Part shown: positions 61,317 to 64,000 of the stretch, piece by piece
Layout: each line of letters begins with the position of its first letter
Numbering within the stretch: the first letter of the stretch is position 1
Source of the DNA: an uncultured Paracoccaceae bacterium
GTDB taxonomy: Bacteria > Pseudomonadota > Alphaproteobacteria > Rhodobacterales > Rhodobacteraceae
Assembly: GCA_943787785.1 (NCBI GenBank)
Contig: CALSNT010000017.1
Coordinates: 248,001 to 312,000 of the forward strand
Direction of reading: 5' to 3'
Length of the DNA: 64,000 bases
Program-made: the position numbers and the translations under genes
Notes under the pieces: model-generated
Databases searched by the model: none
Seen by the model: the letters and a program-made list of their open reading frames with translations, nothing else
Told to the model about the DNA's origin: nothing

Positions 61317-61751
61317 TCAGTCGCCACTGTGCCGCCCACCCATCGCTTCGCCGTGCTGATCGCTCACCTTGCGGGCAATTTCATGCTCCAGTTCCAGCAG
61401 AGCGTCTTCTTCAATGGTGCCGAATTCTTCGCGGATGCGGACAATCAGGGCCAGACCCAGCGCAGTTGTCGCAACGCCCACTACAATCGCAGTCAGGATC
61501 AGCACATGCGGCAGCGGGTTGGAATAGATCACGTCCGGGTCGATCTTCATATCCAACGGAAAGATCGGAGCGGTGCCGCCGGTGACATTGCCAATCGAGA
61601 TGTAGAACATGAAGACCGAAGTCTGGAAAATGTTCAGCCCGACGATCTTCTTCACAAGGTTGCCTTTGGCCACAACGATATAGAGGCCGGTCATCATCAG
61701 GATAATGAACAGCCAGTAGTTGAGGTGGCCGAAGAAAAATTCGCTCGTCAT
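61317..61751 (-). CDS. mnhC: Mrp-type antiporter C subunit (NuoK-like)
   Basis: 144 residues from the ATG at 61749-61751. Three membrane helices: LFIILMMTGLYIVVAKGNLV, IFQTSVFMFYISIGNVTGG and LPHVLILTAIVVGVATTALG, the pattern of MnhC/NuoK. The tail after REEFGTIEEDALLELEHEIA is soluble and charged. Shares one base with the mnhB stop (TGATG). The stop at 61317 lies 22 bp before the ATG of the first D subunit; the last few residues could be altered by the nearby low-quality stretch. Confidence 0.88.
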   Translation of the reverse strand: MTSEFFFGHLNYWLFIILMMTGLYIVVAKGNLVKKIVGLNIFQTSVFMFYISIGNVTGGTAPIFPLDMKIDPDVIYSNPLPHVLILTAIVVGVATTALGLALIVRIREEFGTIEEDALLELEHEIARKVSDQHGEAMGGRHSGD

Positions 61752-62191
61752 CACCACTCCTCGTCGCTGATGACGGGGGTGCGGGCGGCGAAGGCATAGT
61801 AGATCGCGACCATAACGCCGGTCACGGTGATCCCGACTCCGGCTTCGACCAGCAGGATTCCGTAATGCTGCCCGTGCGAGGGGTGATGTGGGTCGAAGGC
61901 CGCATAGTCGAGGTATCGGAACCCGCGCATGAAACTGAACAATCCGGTTCCCGCATAAAGCAACAGCCCAAGTGCGACCAGTTTGTGGACCAGCCACGGC
62001 GGAAAGACGCGCTGGACCTGGTCGAGGCTGAACACCACGCCGTAAAGGATGAAGGCAACGGCGATGATCACACCCGCCTGGAACCCGCCGCCGGGCGAGA
62101 AATCTCCGTGGAACTGAACGTAGAGGCCGAACAGGATGATGGTGCCGACCAGCAGCTTGGTGACGACGCGCAGGATCAGGTGATGACGCAT
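61751..62191 (-). CDS. mnhB: Mrp-type antiporter B subunit
   Basis: 146 residues, four membrane helices. FGLYVQFHGDFSPGGGFQAGVIIAVAFILYG is the MnhB hallmark, with LVEAGVGITVTGVMVAIYYA near the C-terminus. Needed for cation/proton exchange in Mrp complexes. Shares one base each with the preceding and following genes. Confidence 0.93.
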   Translation of the reverse strand: MRHHLILRVVTKLLVGTIILFGLYVQFHGDFSPGGGFQAGVIIAVAFILYGVVFSLDQVQRVFPPWLVHKLVALGLLLYAGTGLFSFMRGFRYLDYAAFDPHHPSHGQHYGILLVEAGVGITVTGVMVAIYYAFAARTPVISDEEW

Positions 62192-62715
62192 CAGGCGGAC
62201 CCCTCGTTATCTTCGTCTTTGCGACGCCGACGCCGCAACCCGCTGATTAATAATAAAACGCCGATACCGGCGGTGAACACCACGGCCACCTCGCCCAGCG
62301 TGTCATAGCCGCGGTAGCTGGCCAGAACCGCTGTCACCATGTTGGGCAGATCAATCTCTTCCGGGGTCCGCGCGATATAGTCTGCGCCGACATGAGTCTG
62401 TGCCGGGGCGGTCGGATCCCCGAAGTTGGGCATGTCCATCGTGCCATAAATCAGCGCCGCCCCTGTGACGAATACAACGAAAAGCGGGATCAGCGGCGAC
62501 CGGGCCGTGGGGCGTTCATGGCGCGAGGTCAGGGCCAACGTGCCGAGCATCAACACAGTGGTGATCCCCGCCCCCACCGCGGCCTCGGTAAACGCCACGT
62601 CGACTGCATCCATAGTCACGAACAGCAATGCCGACAGCAGGGTGAAGATGCCCGACAGCATGACAACTGCGAACAGACTGCGCATCCGCACCACGGCGAG
62701 CGCTGTCAGCACCAT
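62191..62715 (-). CDS. DUF4040/MbhD-MbhE-like antiporter subunit (MrpA C-terminal homologue)
   Basis: 174 residues from the first ATG at 62715; the frame is open upstream and the true start may be a few codons earlier because a first helix (ITITLFIFMVLTALAVV) begins before it. N-terminal part VVMLSGIFTLLSALLFVTMDAVDVAFTEAAVGAGITTVLMLG is the DUF4040 pattern. After a loop comes VTAVLASYRGYDTLGEVAVVFTAGIGVLLL, as in MrpA C-terminal/MbhE parts. So the small domains of MrpA are a separate gene here, and the large D/A-type parts are the downstream D copies. Confidence 0.85.
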   Translation of the reverse strand: MVLTALAVVRMRSLFAVVMLSGIFTLLSALLFVTMDAVDVAFTEAAVGAGITTVLMLGTLALTSRHERPTARSPLIPLFVVFVTGAALIYGTMDMPNFGDPTAPAQTHVGADYIARTPEEIDLPNMVTAVLASYRGYDTLGEVAVVFTAGIGVLLLISGLRRRRRKDEDNEGSA

Positions 62716-62747
62716 AAAGATGAACAGCGTTATGGTGATGAACTGGT

Positions 62748-63131
62748 CTATGACGCTTCCACCGCTTGCTTTTTTGCCTCTGGCTGGGGCGCGGGCGCGT
62801 CAATAATGCTTTTAAGCCCCTCACCTTCCTTCGGCCGCAACCCGGACACGAAGGCCGCGTTCGCGACGGCGTGGGTGGCAGTCGGGCCGGTAATGAAAAG
62901 AAAAATCCCGATAATGATAAGTTTCACCGCGATTAACGTTGGCCCGGCCTGAATAGCCATGCCGATCAGCAACAAGATCACCCCGGCGCTGTCCATGACC
63001 GACACCGCATGAAGCCGGGACCAGAAATCCGGAAACCGCAGCACACCAAACGCACCGATCAGCAGGAAGGCGCTGCCAGACAGGATGAATCCCCAGCTCA
63101 GCACCTCAACAAGGAGTTCCAGACCACTCAT
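62748..63131 (-). CDS. mnhG: Mrp-type antiporter G subunit
   Basis: 127 residues, three membrane helices. LLIGAFGVLRFPDFWSRLHA is the MnhG signature, followed by AVSVMDSAGVILLLIGMAIQ and ITGPTATHAVANAAFVSG. A charged C-terminal tail of 30 residues follows. Start overlaps the mnhF stop by 4 bp. Confidence 0.94.
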   Translation of the reverse strand: MSGLELLVEVLSWGFILSGSAFLLIGAFGVLRFPDFWSRLHAVSVMDSAGVILLLIGMAIQAGPTLIAVKLIIIGIFLFITGPTATHAVANAAFVSGLRPKEGEGLKSIIDAPAPQPEAKKQAVEAS

Positions 63132-63421
63132 CCGGCCGCCTCTTCTTCGGGGTCTTTTCGGGGAATATCCCCGATCGCGCGATAGCGGAAGAACTTCAGA
63201 ATTGCGATGGTGCCGACGAAATTGATCAATGCATAGAGCATTGCAATATCGAGGAAATCTGGCCTCTCCATAAGGAAACCCAGCACACCGATGAACAGAA
63301 CGGTAATGGTTCCAAATGCGTTCACTGCCAGCACGCGATCATAGAGCGTCTCGCCGCGGAACACCCGGATCAACACAATCACCATGGCGATCAGAAGGGC
63401 GATGGCGGCAACAGCGAACAT
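63128..63421 (-). CDS. mnhF: Mrp-type antiporter F subunit
   Basis: 97 residues, three membrane helices. RVFRGETLYDRVLAVNAFGT and FLDIAMLYALINFVGTIAIL are typical of MnhF. Shares one base with the mnhE stop and 4 bp with mnhG. Confidence 0.94.
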   Translation of the reverse strand: MFAVAAIALLIAMVIVLIRVFRGETLYDRVLAVNAFGTITVLFIGVLGFLMERPDFLDIAMLYALINFVGTIAILKFFRYRAIGDIPRKDPEEEAAG

Positions 63422-63900
63422 CAGGCCAACCCGTTCTCGGTGGCACGCACACGCGCATCCATGTCGGCCAGAGCCACCAGATCATGCGGCGCAAAGGACA
63501 ACGCATGGACGAAGAAATGTTTCGGCTCGATCTCGACCGTGATTGTGCCGGGGGTCAGCGTGATTGAATTGGCAAAAATCACCTGACCGACATCAGATTT
63601 CTGACTGTATGTGACCGGGAACAGGTGTTGCCGGATTGGCATTGCGGGCGACAAGATAACCTTGGTGACGGCCCAGTTGGCGCGCGCAATCTCAACCAGC
63701 AGCCAAACGAGGTATCCAAATACCCCCAGCGGGTTGAGGTGAATCTCGGGTCGATCCTGATCGACACCGTCCATGCGTCGCATCACGAATACGACCAGCA
63801 AGACCGAAGCAACGCCGAACCCGATCGTCAATGGCTTGTAGACGCCGGACATCAACAGCCACAACGCAAACAGGACCAAAGCTATGCCGATTGTGCGCAT
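63421..63900 (-). CDS. mnhE: Mrp-type antiporter E subunit
   Basis: 159 residues. Two N-terminal helices, then LNPLGVFGYLVWLLVEIARANWAVTKVIL and the soluble domain SDVGQVIFANSITLTPGTITVE and HFFVHAL, the MnhE hallmark. GGGGGA ribosome-binding site just upstream of the ATG (63898-63900). First gene of the antiporter operon on the minus strand; the promoter must lie in or beyond the last 100 bp of the window, where I see no clear hexamers. Confidence 0.93.
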   Translation of the reverse strand: MRTIGIALVLFALWLLMSGVYKPLTIGFGVASVLLVVFVMRRMDGVDQDRPEIHLNPLGVFGYLVWLLVEIARANWAVTKVILSPAMPIRQHLFPVTYSQKSDVGQVIFANSITLTPGTITVEIEPKHFFVHALSFAPHDLVALADMDARVRATENGLA

Positions 63901-64000
63901 GTGTCCCCCGCTGCGTCAGACCCACAAAGTAGGCGGAATCAGTTCCTGAAATTGATAGGCTGCGACGGCGCTGGCTGCAATGACGTGGCGCCCAACTTAC

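Overview
The window is most likely chromosomal DNA of an alphaproteobacterium of the Rhodobacteraceae/Roseobacter group. The evidence is the GC-rich coding style, a class I lysyl-tRNA synthetase, an RpoH-type sigma factor beside coaBC, the FAD/GcvT dimethylglycine-dehydrogenase-type protein, TRAP and amino-acid ABC transporters, and the characteristic order rsmI-yraN-gshB with a divergent lppC-glnD-murJ. This is inference from gene content and order; no search was run.

Layout. 1-6.5 kb: a catabolic block. A TRAP transporter (dctP cut by the window edge, dctM, dctQ), a VOC protein and an N-formylglutamate amidohydrolase-like enzyme lie on the minus strand. Divergent to them are an RpiR-type regulator and a sulfatase/phosphonate monoester hydrolase. 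6.6-24 kb: mostly single metabolic genes: a pectate-lyase-fold protein, lysK, terB-like, an FAD/GcvT protein, a hydroxyacid dehydrogenase, an M3 oligopeptidase, an amino-acid ABC permease and binding protein, then moeB-dut-coaBC. 24-28.7 kb: rpoH, cobU, a histidine phosphatase, a GST with a YHS-like tail, and comM. 29-36 kb: gshB-yraN-rsmI, with yraN split by a 4.93-kb integrated element. The element is bounded by perfect 15-bp repeats and carries an integrase with one frameshift, an AT-rich cargo gene and an IS21 copy. 36-43.3 kb: lppC, glnD, murJ, an SDR and a GST. 43.3-45 kb: leuA behind a Leu-rich leader peptide. 45-51.8 kb: the rod-shape operon mreBCD-mrdA-rodA with a hydroxyacid reductase attached. 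51.9-54.6 kb: an SseB-like protein and a uracil-DNA glycosylase whose upstream region was split by an IS256-family element with an 8-bp target duplication. 54.6-56 kb: an ArsR-type regulator under an obvious palindromic operator, plus a CSC-motif permease. 56.2-63.9 kb: an Mrp-type cation/proton antiporter operon with three D-type subunits. Two of these are broken by many single-base indels that look like sequence error.

How parts work together. TRAP, amidohydrolase, VOC and RpiR look like one regulated uptake/catabolism unit. MreBCD, PBP2 and RodA form the elongasome, with MurJ supplying lipid II. LeuA synthesis is probably controlled by translation of the leader peptide. The most notable object is the element in yraN: precise recombination between its end repeats would rebuild an uninterrupted yraN frame. 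Gene starts were chosen from ribosome-binding sites and family alignments known to me, so several are tentative.
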